Source: CAYPTB01 sp964413535 | GTDB lineage: Bacteria > Planctomycetota > UBA1135 > GCA-002686595 | Assembly (NCBI GenBank): GCA_964413535.1 | Contig: CAYPTB010000042.1 | Coordinates: 1-58,357 of the forward strand | Direction: 5' to 3' | DNA length: 58,357 bases | Shown here: positions 42,249 to 49,600 of the stretch, piece by piece | How positions within the stretch are numbered: position 1 is the first letter of the stretch | Layout: each line of letters opens with the position of its first letter | The notes under the pieces: generated by a model | The model's input: the letters and a program-made list of their open reading frames with translations, nothing else | Databases searched by the model: none | What the model was told of the DNA's origin: nothing | Translations under genes and position numbers: made by a program

Positions 42249-43246
42249 AGCCGCGCACCTTGCTCCTCGTCGCGCTCTTCGTCTGCGCCGCGTCGAGCGG
42301 CGCCCGCGCTCACGAGCTCCAGCCGGGCTACTTGGAGCTGCGCGAGATGACACCCGAGACCTACGCGGTCCTGTGGCAGGTGCCCGCGCGCGGCGACTAC
42401 CGGCTCGCACTCTACCCGCGCTTTCCCGACGGCTGCGAAGCGCTCGAAGAGCCCGTGAGCTACATGGCGGGCTCCGCGTACGTCGAGCGCGCGTCGATCC
42501 GGCGACCGGGCGGTCTCGATCGGCAGACCATCTCGATCGAGGGTCTCGCCGCGCTGGCGACGGACGTGCTCGTGCGCGTCGAGCGCTTGGACGGAGGCAC
42601 GCAGACCGTGCGGCTCACGCCGGCGAGCCCGTCGTTCACGGTCGAGCCGCCCAAGGGCTGGACCGCGGTCGCCGCGACGTACGCGGCGCTCGGGTTCGAG
42701 CACATCCTGCTCGGCGTCGATCACCTCTTGTTCGTGCTCGGGCTGCTCTTGATCGTGCGCGGACGCAAGCCGCTCGTCGTGGCGGTCACGGCCTTCACGG
42801 TCGCGCACAGCCTGACGCTCGCCGCGGCGACGCTCGGGATCGCGCGCGTGCCGCTCCCGCCGCTGAACGCGGCGATCGCGCTCTCCATCCTGTTCCTCGG
42901 CCCGGAGATCGTGCGCGCATGGCGCGGCGAGACGAGCCTGACGCTCGAGCGTCCGTGGCTCGTCGCGTTCGGCTTCGGCCTGTTGCACGGGCTCGGTTTC
43001 GCCACGGGCCTGACGACCATCGGTCTGCCGCGCGCGGAGCTCGTGCTCGGGCTCCTGTGGTTCAACGTCGGCGTCGAGCTCGGACAGCTCGCGTTCGTGG
43101 CGTTCGTGCTCGCGCTCGCGCGCTCGTTCCGCGCGCTCGAGCTGAGCTGGCCGGCCTGGATCGCGCGCTTGCCGGGCTACGCGGTCGGGGCGTGCGGCGC
43201 GTACTGGACGATCCAGCGCACGATGATCCTGATGGTGGCGCCATGA
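42245..43246 (+). CDS. HupE/UreJ-type membrane protein with extracytoplasmic N-terminal domain
   Basis: The 333-residue protein has a signal peptide followed by HELQPGYLELREM. A beta-rich extracytoplasmic domain of about 130 residues comes next, then a six-helix HupE/UreJ-like domain from about residue 160. That domain keeps the histidine motifs of the family: GFEHILLGVDHLLFV, FTVAHSLTLAAA and GLLHGLGFATGL. HupE/UreJ proteins are believed to import nickel or related ions for hydrogenase and urease. No hydrogenase or urease genes occur here. The overlap with both neighbours (ATGA each side) shows tight translational coupling. Confidence 0.85.
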   Translation: MKPRTLLLVALFVCAASSGARAHELQPGYLELREMTPETYAVLWQVPARGDYRLALYPRFPDGCEALEEPVSYMAGSAYVERASIRRPGGLDRQTISIEGLAALATDVLVRVERLDGGTQTVRLTPASPSFTVEPPKGWTAVAATYAALGFEHILLGVDHLLFVLGLLLIVRGRKPLVVAVTAFTVAHSLTLAAATLGIARVPLPPLNAAIALSILFLGPEIVRAWRGETSLTLERPWLVAFGFGLLHGLGFATGLTTIGLPRAELVLGLLWFNVGVELGQLAFVAFVLALARSFRALELSWPAWIARLPGYAVGACGAYWTIQRTMILMVAP

Positions 43247-43893
43247 GCGGTCGAGCCCTGCTCCGCCGATCCGTCGAGCGGTTCGTGCGGCTTGCGGATG
43301 CGCGCTCGGCCCGCGCGAGCGACCTCGCCGCCCTGCCCGTGCTCGCGTTCGCCGCCGCGCTGGCGCTGCACGACGAGTCCGGGACCGCCGGAGACTTCCT
43401 CGACGGCGTGTGGCATCCCGTGTCCGGCCTCGATCACGTCCTCGCGATGGTCGCAGTCGGCGTGTGGGGCGCGCAGCTCGGTGCGCCGGCGGTGTGGACG
43501 CTGCCGGTGGCGTTCCCGCTCGTGATGGCGCTCGGCGGGATGCTCGCGCTGCTCGGAGTCGAGCTGCCGGCGGTCGAGCTCGCCATCGCGGCCTCGGCGC
43601 TCGTGCTCGGGGCGCTCGTCGTCACGGCGAGTCGGCCGCCGCCGTGGGTCGCCGCGCTGGTCGTGGGCTTCTTCGCGATCTTCCACGGCCACGCGCACGG
43701 CGCGGAGCTGCCGGAGGGAGCGAGCGGTCTCGCCTACAGCATCGGTTTCGTCCTCGCGACCGGCGCGCTGCACGGCGCGGGAATCGCGCTCGGCCTCGTG
43801 CAGAAGTGGAAACGGGGCGAGGCGGTGCTGCGCGCGGCCGGTGCGCTCGTCGCGGGCGGCGGCGCTTTCTTCCTGTGGAGGTCGCTCGCGTGA
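43243..43893 (+). CDS. HupE/UreJ family membrane protein (second copy)
   Basis: The 216-residue protein has the short, classical HupE/UreJ form with six or seven hydrophobic helices. The family motifs are intact: HPVSGLDHVLAMVAVGVWG and FHGHAHGAELP, the histidine-rich metal-binding candidate, plus HGAGIALG near the C-terminus. Permease of metal ions, or possibly of CO2/bicarbonate by context, are the main options. It overlaps the first HupE gene by four bases (ATGA) and the third by four (GTGA). Confidence 0.86.
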   Translation: MSGRALLRRSVERFVRLADARSARASDLAALPVLAFAAALALHDESGTAGDFLDGVWHPVSGLDHVLAMVAVGVWGAQLGAPAVWTLPVAFPLVMALGGMLALLGVELPAVELAIAASALVLGALVVTASRPPPWVAALVVGFFAIFHGHAHGAELPEGASGLAYSIGFVLATGALHGAGIALGLVQKWKRGEAVLRAAGALVAGGGAFFLWRSLA

Positions 43894-44489
43894 GGGCGCC
43901 GCGAGCTCTCGCTGCGCGCGCGGCGGCAGCGCTCGCCCTGCTCGCCCTCACTGCGGCGCCGGCGCACGCGCACCTCGTGCAGACGGGCTTCGGCGAGTTC
44001 TATGACGGGCTCGTGCACATGGTCGTCACGCCGGCGGACCTGCTCGTCGTGCTCGCGCTCGCGCTGCTCGCGGGATCGAGCGGGAAGCCTGCGGCGCGCG
44101 CGGCCCTGATCGGACTGCCGAGCGCGTGGCTCGCGGGGGGAGTCGTCGGTGCGTGGGCGGGCGAGGCGAGCGCGAGACCGTGGGCGACGGCGCTGTCGTT
44201 CGGAGTCGCGGGCCTGCTCGTCGCGCTCGGCGCGCGGCTCTCGACCGGGCTCGTCCTGGCGCTCGGCTGCATCGCCGGAGCGCTGCACGGCCGAGCCAAC
44301 GGCGCGGAGCTCGAAGGCCGCGGTCTGGCGCTCGCGGGCGTCGTGCTCGCCGTGTTCTCGCTGTTCGCGTGGACCTCCGCCGCGGTCGCCGGTCTCGAGC
44401 GCAAGTGGGCCCGCGTCGCCGTGCGCGTCGCAGGCAGTTGGATCGCGGCCATCGCCCTTCTGATGCTCGGTTGGCTGGCGCGCTCCTAG
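43890..44489 (+). CDS. Degenerate HupE/UreJ-like membrane protein (third copy)
   Basis: The 199-residue protein starts at a GTG overlapping the preceding stop. After a signal-like segment (LLALTAAPAHAH) it has five or six hydrophobic helices and keeps the HupE/UreJ outline (GFGEFYDGLVHMVVTPADL). Where the second copy reads HGHAHGAE this one reads HGRANGAE, losing two histidines of the motif. It may therefore be a non-transporting partner or have a changed ion preference. It is the last gene of the operon. Confidence 0.75.
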   Translation: MRAPRALAARAAAALALLALTAAPAHAHLVQTGFGEFYDGLVHMVVTPADLLVVLALALLAGSSGKPAARAALIGLPSAWLAGGVVGAWAGEASARPWATALSFGVAGLLVALGARLSTGLVLALGCIAGALHGRANGAELEGRGLALAGVVLAVFSLFAWTSAAVAGLERKWARVAVRVAGSWIAAIALLMLGWLARS

Positions 44490-44533
44490 GCGCCCGCGCC
44501 GGGAGCGTGGCGCTAGCGAATCACCGCGGGCGC
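44490..44533. terminator. Possible bidirectional terminator, 9-bp stem
   Basis: GCGCCCGCG (44490-44498) pairs with CGCGGGCGC (44525-44533) across a 26-base loop between convergent genes. No T-run is present. Confidence 0.3.
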
Positions 44534-44544
44534 ACCGCGCGAAC

Positions 44545-45570
44545 TCAGTGTGCAAAGGTCTGCGCGCGAATGCGCTCCGAGAAGTTCTCCGCGTCGCCCG
44601 CGGCGAGGGCGCGCGGATTGACGTGCGCGCGCCGCTCGAGCTCGTCGAACGGCAGGCTCCGGTCGAGGATGCCCCGCTCGTACAGCATCTCGTCCGCCTT
44701 GCCGTTGACGATCAGGCGGTAGTCGAAGGGAGCGCGCTTCGCCGCGGAGCGCTGCATCCGGACGCTCGTCGTGCAGTTGTGGGTGAGGACGTTGTAGAAC
44801 TCCGGCTGCCCGTGGAGTTGGACGATGCGATTCACGTACTCGAGGAAGAGCTCGCGGACGTTCTCGTGCGGCAAGTGCAGGCGATACAGGTAGACGTCCT
44901 CGCCCTGCCTGAAGTTCGTGCGCACGCGCACGACGTCGCGCTCGTCCGCCGCGATGTAGATCAATTCGAAGCGCCGGTACAGTCCGCCCAGCGTGGAGAA
45001 GCCCTCCCCGCGCTCGGGCCGCGTCTCGATCGAGAAGCAAATGCGCCCGTCCGCGCCGAAGTCGAAGCTGAAGATCGGATGCGCCATGTTCGGGTTCCCC
45101 CAGTAGCACTGGAAGACGTCCAGCCCCTGGAGCTTCCCGAGGTCGTAGGTGCGCGTGTCGTAGCGCGCGGTGAAGTCGTCCTCGGAGCGGTAGTCGAAGT
45201 TGCGCACGCCCTCTATCGTCACGCGCTCACCGTCGACGGTGGCGTTCGGACTCACGGCCACCTCGGGTCGCCAATCGCGATCCTGCCGCGGCTCGAGCGA
45301 GAGCCACCATCCGAGGATCAGCGCGAAACCGGCGACCACGGCGACGAGGGCGAAGTGGCGCGGACGCGCGAAGAAGAGCGCCGTCGGTGCGGCGAGCGCC
45401 CAGGTGCAGGCGAGCACCGCACGCACCGCGTACGGCGCTGGCAGATCGAAGAAGATCGCGCCGGCCGCCCATGCGACGGCGGACAGGAGGATCGGAGCGA
45501 GCACGAGGGCGCAGAGGACGCGGACCCAGATCGGCGTCCGTGCTCTGGACGATCGTGTGCGTGCGTTCAT
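44545..45570 (-). CDS. Membrane protein with Lnb N-terminal periplasmic domain (DUF4105)
   Basis: The 341-residue protein has two or three N-terminal hydrophobic helices. A periplasmic domain of about 240 residues follows, with the DUF4105/Lnb signatures RNFDYRSEDDFTARYDTRTY, a His-containing PIFSFDFGADGRICFSIE, and the catalytic-type cysteine in LTHNCTTSV near residue 262. Lnb is a lipoprotein N-acylation enzyme using a cysteine-histidine pair. Only its N-terminal half is present here, so lipoprotein modification is a possibility, not a certainty. The region encodes many lipoproteins. It is convergent with the HupE operon. Confidence 0.82.
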   Translation of the reverse strand: MNARTRSSRARTPIWVRVLCALVLAPILLSAVAWAAGAIFFDLPAPYAVRAVLACTWALAAPTALFFARPRHFALVAVVAGFALILGWWLSLEPRQDRDWRPEVAVSPNATVDGERVTIEGVRNFDYRSEDDFTARYDTRTYDLGKLQGLDVFQCYWGNPNMAHPIFSFDFGADGRICFSIETRPERGEGFSTLGGLYRRFELIYIAADERDVVRVRTNFRQGEDVYLYRLHLPHENVRELFLEYVNRIVQLHGQPEFYNVLTHNCTTSVRMQRSAAKRAPFDYRLIVNGKADEMLYERGILDRSLPFDELERRAHVNPRALAAGDAENFSERIRAQTFAH

Positions 45571-45747
45571 CGCTCGTTCGCCGCGCTGCGCTCGAAGCCT
45601 CGGGGGAACGCTCGCGGGCTGCGCGCCGCTGCGAAGGGTGGTGAGGGAACGCGGCTCTCGGCCGACAGGCTAGCACCCGCCTCCGCGGTTCGACCTGGGC
45701 TTCGCTCGAGCATCGGGAAACGGCCCGCTGCGAGACCTGGCCTTCGC

Positions 45748-45753
45748 TAGGAT
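45748..45753 (+). promoter_or_regulatory. Putative -10 (TAGGAT) for the second barrel gene
   Basis: TAGGAT lies 52 bases before ATG 45806. No -35 is evident. Confidence 0.5.
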
Positions 45754-45805
45754 TCGTACATCCCGCCGATGCCGGTTCCGCGGGCAACTCTCCGGTCCCC
45801 ACACC

Positions 45806-46708
45806 ATGGTCGCACTCTTCGATCTCGCGTCGATCCTCGCGCTGCTCGTAGCCACCTCCTCGGCGTTCCCGGGTGGCTCCGAAGCGAGCGCGGTGATGGC
45901 TCCCGATGCGTCGAGCTCCCGCTTGGTCCCCTTGGTCCCCTTGGTCCCCGCGGTCCCCGTGGTCCCCGCGGTCCGCGTTGCGCCCGAGCCCTCGACCACC
46001 GAGCTCCACCGCGCTCTGGACTCGGAGTGGCATGGGTCGATCGCGCCCTATGTGTGGATGACCGCCCTCGACGGCAAGGTCACGGCGCGCAACCTGGAAG
46101 GCGACGTCGACGTGCCCTTCCACGAGGTCCTGGATTCCCTCGACCTCGCGCTCATGGTCCACGTGGAAGCGCAGCGCGGCGCGACGGGGCTGATGTTCGA
46201 CGCGCTCTACGCCGACCTCTCCATGGACGAAACGGTGCGGAACACGAGGACCGAGGTGGGCGTGGAGATGGCGATCGCCGAGCTCGGCGGGTTCTGGCGC
46301 TTCCACGAGCGGGTCCGTCCCGCGGCGGGCGGCGAGCGCCAAAGCAGCATCGACCTGTTGGGGGGCGTCCGCTACACCGACCTCGAGGCCGAGGTCGAGC
46401 TCTCGGGTCCGCTCATCGCCAACTCCGCCGACCAGAGCGCGGATTGGTTCGACCCCTTCGTCGGATTGCGCTTCCAGCACGACTGGACCGATCGGTTGAC
46501 CGTGAGCGTGCGCGGCGACGTGGGCGGCTTCGACGTGGGCGGGGCTTCGGATTTCACGTGGAACGCGATCGCGCTGCTCGGATGGCGCGTCGGATCCCGC
46601 GCGACGTTGATGGCCGGCTACCGCTCCCTCGACGTCGACTACGACGACGGCGACTTCGCGTACGACGTGCGGACGTCGGGCCCGCTCGTCGGGATCCTGT
46701 TCGAATAG
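45806..46708 (+). CDS. Outer-membrane beta-barrel protein of unknown function
   Basis: The 300-residue protein has a signal peptide and then a Pro/Val-rich spacer made of near-exact tripeptide repeats (VPLVPLVPAVPVVPAV) around residues 41-57. The remainder is a beta-barrel of about eight strands with alternating hydrophobic residues: WHGSIAPYVWMTALDG, GLMFDALYADLSMDE, IDLLGGVRYTDLEAEVEL, FVGLRFQHDWTDRLTVSVRG and WRVGSRATLMAGYRSLDVDY. It resembles OmpA/OmpW-like small barrels. It is convergent with DUF2959 copy 2, mirroring 38661-40294. No channel or enzyme motif is seen. Confidence 0.72.
   Translation: MVALFDLASILALLVATSSAFPGGSEASAVMAPDASSSRLVPLVPLVPAVPVVPAVRVAPEPSTTELHRALDSEWHGSIAPYVWMTALDGKVTARNLEGDVDVPFHEVLDSLDLALMVHVEAQRGATGLMFDALYADLSMDETVRNTRTEVGVEMAIAELGGFWRFHERVRPAAGGERQSSIDLLGGVRYTDLEAEVELSGPLIANSADQSADWFDPFVGLRFQHDWTDRLTVSVRGDVGGFDVGGASDFTWNAIALLGWRVGSRATLMAGYRSLDVDYDDGDFAYDVRTSGPLVGILFE
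45923..45976 (+). repeat. Six tandem 9-bp units inside the barrel gene
   Basis: Units of TTGGTCCCC (three exact copies) then GCGGTCCCC, GTGGTCCCC and GCGGTCCGC are in frame and encode the Val/Pro spacer. Slippage here would lengthen or shorten the spacer by three residues without a frameshift. Confidence 0.8.
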
Positions 46709-46752
46709 AGAACCCCGGTCCGGATTCTAGAACGGTTCGAGCCCTGACGACG

Positions 46753-46784
46753 CGCGGCGCCGCGTGACCGCGGAGTGCGCCGCG
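46753..46784. terminator. Possible bidirectional terminator, 8-bp stem
   Basis: CGCGGCGC and GCGCCGCG form an inverted repeat with a 16-base loop between convergent barrel and DUF2959 genes. No T-run is present. Confidence 0.3.
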
Positions 46785-46798
46785 GCCGGGTCGACGCT

Positions 46799-47467
46799 CT
46801 AGGGGTTCTTCGTCGCGGAGGCGGGCATGGCGGACTGGCCGAGCCCGACGCCGAGCTCGCGATATCTCTCCGAGAGCTCGGTGAGGGTTTCCTTGACGTC
46901 CTCCGAGCGATCCGAGGCCTTCCCGGCGACCCTGCGCATGGAGGCGATGCCATCCGGCGTCAGGTCCGCCGCGAGTGCGCTGCGGATGTCCTTGAGGTCG
47001 GCGAGCAACGGTGCGAACTCCTCGCGGGCGTCGGCGTACTCCTCGCTGATCTTCGCGAGGGTCTTGTCGACCTTCTGGCGACGCTCTTGACTGCGTTCCC
47101 GGATGTCCTCGTTCGCGATCGCCGCGATCTCGGCGTCCCACTTCGCCAAGTACGACTTGCTGTCCTTCTCCATCTCGGCGGCGAGATCGCGCACGCTCTT
47201 GGCGCGGGACTCCAGGGTTTCCAGCTCCTTCGAGAACGTCTTGAACTGCATGGCCGGATCCGTCGCCGCCTCGTTCTCGGCCACGAGGTTGTTCAGCGAG
47301 AGGACCGTTGCATCGAGTGCGGTGATGCTGCGATCGATCTCGTCGGCAGCCTGCTGGATCGTCTTGCCCGTGGCCGTCCCTTGCTCGTACGCCTCGGTCT
47401 TGCAGCCGGACGAGAGGGAAGCGGAGGTGAGGAGGAGGGGAAGGACCAGAGCACGGAATGAGCGCAT
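46799..47467 (-). CDS. DUF2959 family lipoprotein (copy 2)
   Basis: The 222-residue protein has a signal peptide and lipobox (ASLSSGCKTE) and a long helical, coiled-coil body. It carries DUF2959 landmarks shared with copy 1 at 39638-40294: EIDRSITALDATVLSLNNLV and LKDIRSALAADLTPDGIASM. The Asp-Gly-Ile pair and the ALAADL run are identical between copies. It ends in a loose Ala/Ser tail. Role unknown; probably periplasmic. Its TAGAAT promoter lies 38 bases upstream and is nearly identical to that of copy 1. Confidence 0.83.
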   Translation of the reverse strand: MRSFRALVLPLLLTSASLSSGCKTEAYEQGTATGKTIQQAADEIDRSITALDATVLSLNNLVAENEAATDPAMQFKTFSKELETLESRAKSVRDLAAEMEKDSKSYLAKWDAEIAAIANEDIRERSQERRQKVDKTLAKISEEYADAREEFAPLLADLKDIRSALAADLTPDGIASMRRVAGKASDRSEDVKETLTELSERYRELGVGLGQSAMPASATKNP

Positions 47468-47505
47468 GGGGGATCTCCTGGGTTTCCTGTTCTCGTCGCC
47501 GCAGG

Positions 47506-47511
47506 ATTCTA
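47506..47511 (-). promoter_or_regulatory. Putative -10 (TAGAAT) for DUF2959 copy 2
   Basis: On the minus strand this reads TAGAAT, 38 bases before ATG 47467. It sits inside GGATTCTAGC, as upstream of copy 1. Confidence 0.5.
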
Positions 47512-47535
47512 GCCGCGCCCCCGTCGAAGGGCGTC

Positions 47536-49422
47536 TCACGGCTTCGAGGCGGCCTGCGGGGAGTCGATGGACTCCAGGTGCTCGTGCAGGATGCGGCGCA
47601 TCTCGATGATCGTCCGCGGGTGGCTCTGGCACGAGTGGCCCGAGGGCACGAGCACCTCCGACTCCACGCCCTCGAGGTGCGCGCTCTCGTACGCGACGAC
47701 GCCGTCGTCGGCTCCCTCCGGCTCCTCCGCGTCCCCGATCGCGATGATCGAGTGGGTGCGCACGCGGGGGTCGAGCGGCGCCCCATTCGAGAGCTTCACG
47801 AACGGCGCGTTCGGATTCATGTTGTCGAGGCTCGTCGCAACGCGCGGATCCATGCCGGCCGGGAGCTTCTCGCGCGGCACGTTGCGCAGGATCCGATTCG
47901 TTCCGCTCACGATCTCGCCCGGCACCGCGATGAACTTCGCGATCCAGCGCGCGAAGAAGTACTCGGAAAGGAAGCTCCCGCGGTGCGGCGTCGCGATGAA
48001 GACGAGGCGCTCGACGAACGGCAGCGGCTCGACATCGAACAGCCGGCGGAAGAGCCGCTCTCCTTCCGCGTCGAGGCCGAGGCCGGCGATCGGAGTGCCG
48101 AAGGTCTTCTGCGAGGCCTCGTCGGCGTCGAGGGTCACGGCGGTCATCTTGGTCAGGAGACCTCCCTGGCTGTGACCGACGACGACCATGTGCGTGAGGG
48201 CATCGTCCGTTCCCTGCGGGTCGTACTGCTCGACGAACTCCGTCAAGGTCTCGCGCAGCGTGGCCGCGGAGAAGGGGATGGGGTTGCCGGTCGAGTAGAG
48301 GAAGAACACGAGCTGATAGCGACTGCGCAGGACGGGGTCGAAGCTCAGAAGGTTGTACAGGTCGGCCCAGTAGGCGGGACTCGACGCCGTGCCATGGACG
48401 AGGATCACGGGGATGCGCCCACGCTGGAACGGGCGGGGGAGGATGAGCCCGTTCTGCTTGGCGGCGTCCTGGCCCCTGAACAGCCCGAGCAGGTCGAAGC
48501 GCCAGAAGTCGGAGATCTGCGTCCCGTAGGCGATCGTGGCGCTCACGTCCGATGCCAGCGGAACGGAGCGGCCGGAGACCAGGACTTCTTTCCTGTCGTA
48601 GGTCGAGTGCAGCTCCAGGCTCGCCGCGATTCCCTTCTCCAAGTCGCGCACGGAACCGACGGGACGCAGGAACGCCGTGGCGGACACGCTCGTGTGATCC
48701 TGGATCCCGATTCCCGCCGAACCTTCGCCCTTTTGCTCGACCACAGCTACCAGCGAAGCTCCTAGGCCGGAGTCGCGCAGGCGGAACTCGAGACCGACGA
48801 CTTCGTGCTGGTCGGCGAGCAGGAACTCGATGTCTTGGAGCTCGTAGGGAAACGCGCGGTAGTCGACGGAAATGTCGATCGACCCCACGGGGAGGTGCCG
48901 CGCACCCTGCTCCGGCTCGAACGTCCCGCGCTCCACGCCTTGGAACGCGCAGTTGAGCGAGCGGTTGTAGATCGCGCACGCCCAGCGGAAGCGGCGGTCG
49001 TACGGGTTCGCCCGCTCGGAGTAACCCTCGCCTTCGAGGTAATCGAAGGCGTACAGGGCCGCGAGCAGGAAGAAGTCCGCGTTGCCGGTGCGCTTGGCCG
49101 TCAGGTACGACGTCTCGGCCAGCGTGAACGCCACGTGGCGAATCGACTGCGAGACCAACCAGCCGTGGAGCTCGGTGATCGCGCTGTCGGGATCTCGCTC
49201 GAAGCGCTCGTCGAGCTCCACCAACTGCAGGAGGACGAGGCTCTCATCGCTCAGCACGTCGCCGTACAGCGCACAGGCATCGATGTCGTCGTGAATGCGC
49301 TCCTCACCGACCAGGTCGAGGCGAACGGGCGGCGGCCCCTTGCATGCGACGGCGAACGCCGTCAGGGCGAGGGCGACATGGAGCTTTCTTCCTAGTGTTC
49401 CGTCCGATCTCCAGCTCGACAT
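47536..49422 (-). CDS. Large alpha/beta-hydrolase (lipase-like) lipoprotein
   Basis: The 628-residue protein has a lipobox-like signal (FAVACKG). An N-terminal part of about 320 residues has no known domain, though it includes helical segments and a long beta region (ISVDYRAFPYELQDIEFLL). From about residue 330 an alpha/beta-hydrolase follows, with the oxyanion strand IPVILVHGTASSPAYWADLY, the nucleophile elbow GHSQG near 415, and a C-terminal histidine in VPSGHSCQSHP. It probably hydrolyses lipids or esters in the periplasm or at the outer membrane. The split is unusual: the lipase fold makes up less than half the chain. Confidence 0.85.
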   Translation of the reverse strand: MSSWRSDGTLGRKLHVALALTAFAVACKGPPPVRLDLVGEERIHDDIDACALYGDVLSDESLVLLQLVELDERFERDPDSAITELHGWLVSQSIRHVAFTLAETSYLTAKRTGNADFFLLAALYAFDYLEGEGYSERANPYDRRFRWACAIYNRSLNCAFQGVERGTFEPEQGARHLPVGSIDISVDYRAFPYELQDIEFLLADQHEVVGLEFRLRDSGLGASLVAVVEQKGEGSAGIGIQDHTSVSATAFLRPVGSVRDLEKGIAASLELHSTYDRKEVLVSGRSVPLASDVSATIAYGTQISDFWRFDLLGLFRGQDAAKQNGLILPRPFQRGRIPVILVHGTASSPAYWADLYNLLSFDPVLRSRYQLVFFLYSTGNPIPFSAATLRETLTEFVEQYDPQGTDDALTHMVVVGHSQGGLLTKMTAVTLDADEASQKTFGTPIAGLGLDAEGERLFRRLFDVEPLPFVERLVFIATPHRGSFLSEYFFARWIAKFIAVPGEIVSGTNRILRNVPREKLPAGMDPRVATSLDNMNPNAPFVKLSNGAPLDPRVRTHSIIAIGDAEEPEGADDGVVAYESAHLEGVESEVLVPSGHSCQSHPRTIIEMRRILHEHLESIDSPQAASKP

Positions 49423-49455
49423 GTGATCCCCCGCCGAAGAATCTCGCAGCCCACA

Positions 49456-49461
49456 AACCTA
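49456..49461 (-). promoter_or_regulatory. Weak -10-like hexamer (TAGGTT) for the lipase gene
   Basis: On the minus strand this reads TAGGTT, 33 bases before ATG 49422. It departs from TAGNAT at one position. Confidence 0.3.
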
Positions 49462-49549
49462 CGGCAGGGAAGCCAATCCACGCAACACGGAGGAGGGGGG
49501 AGGACGACCGACCCGCGGGCCGATCCTTTGCGGGGAGGAAGCGCGCGGA

Positions 49550-49555
49550 TAGCAT
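49550..49555 (+). promoter_or_regulatory. Putative -10 (TAGCAT) for the DUF3604 gene
   Basis: TAGCAT lies 45 bases before the chosen ATG at 49601 and 24 before an alternative at 49580. Confidence 0.45.
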
Positions 49556-49600
49556 GCGACGCTCACTTTCGGATCAACGATGCGGGTGGAGGAGTACACG

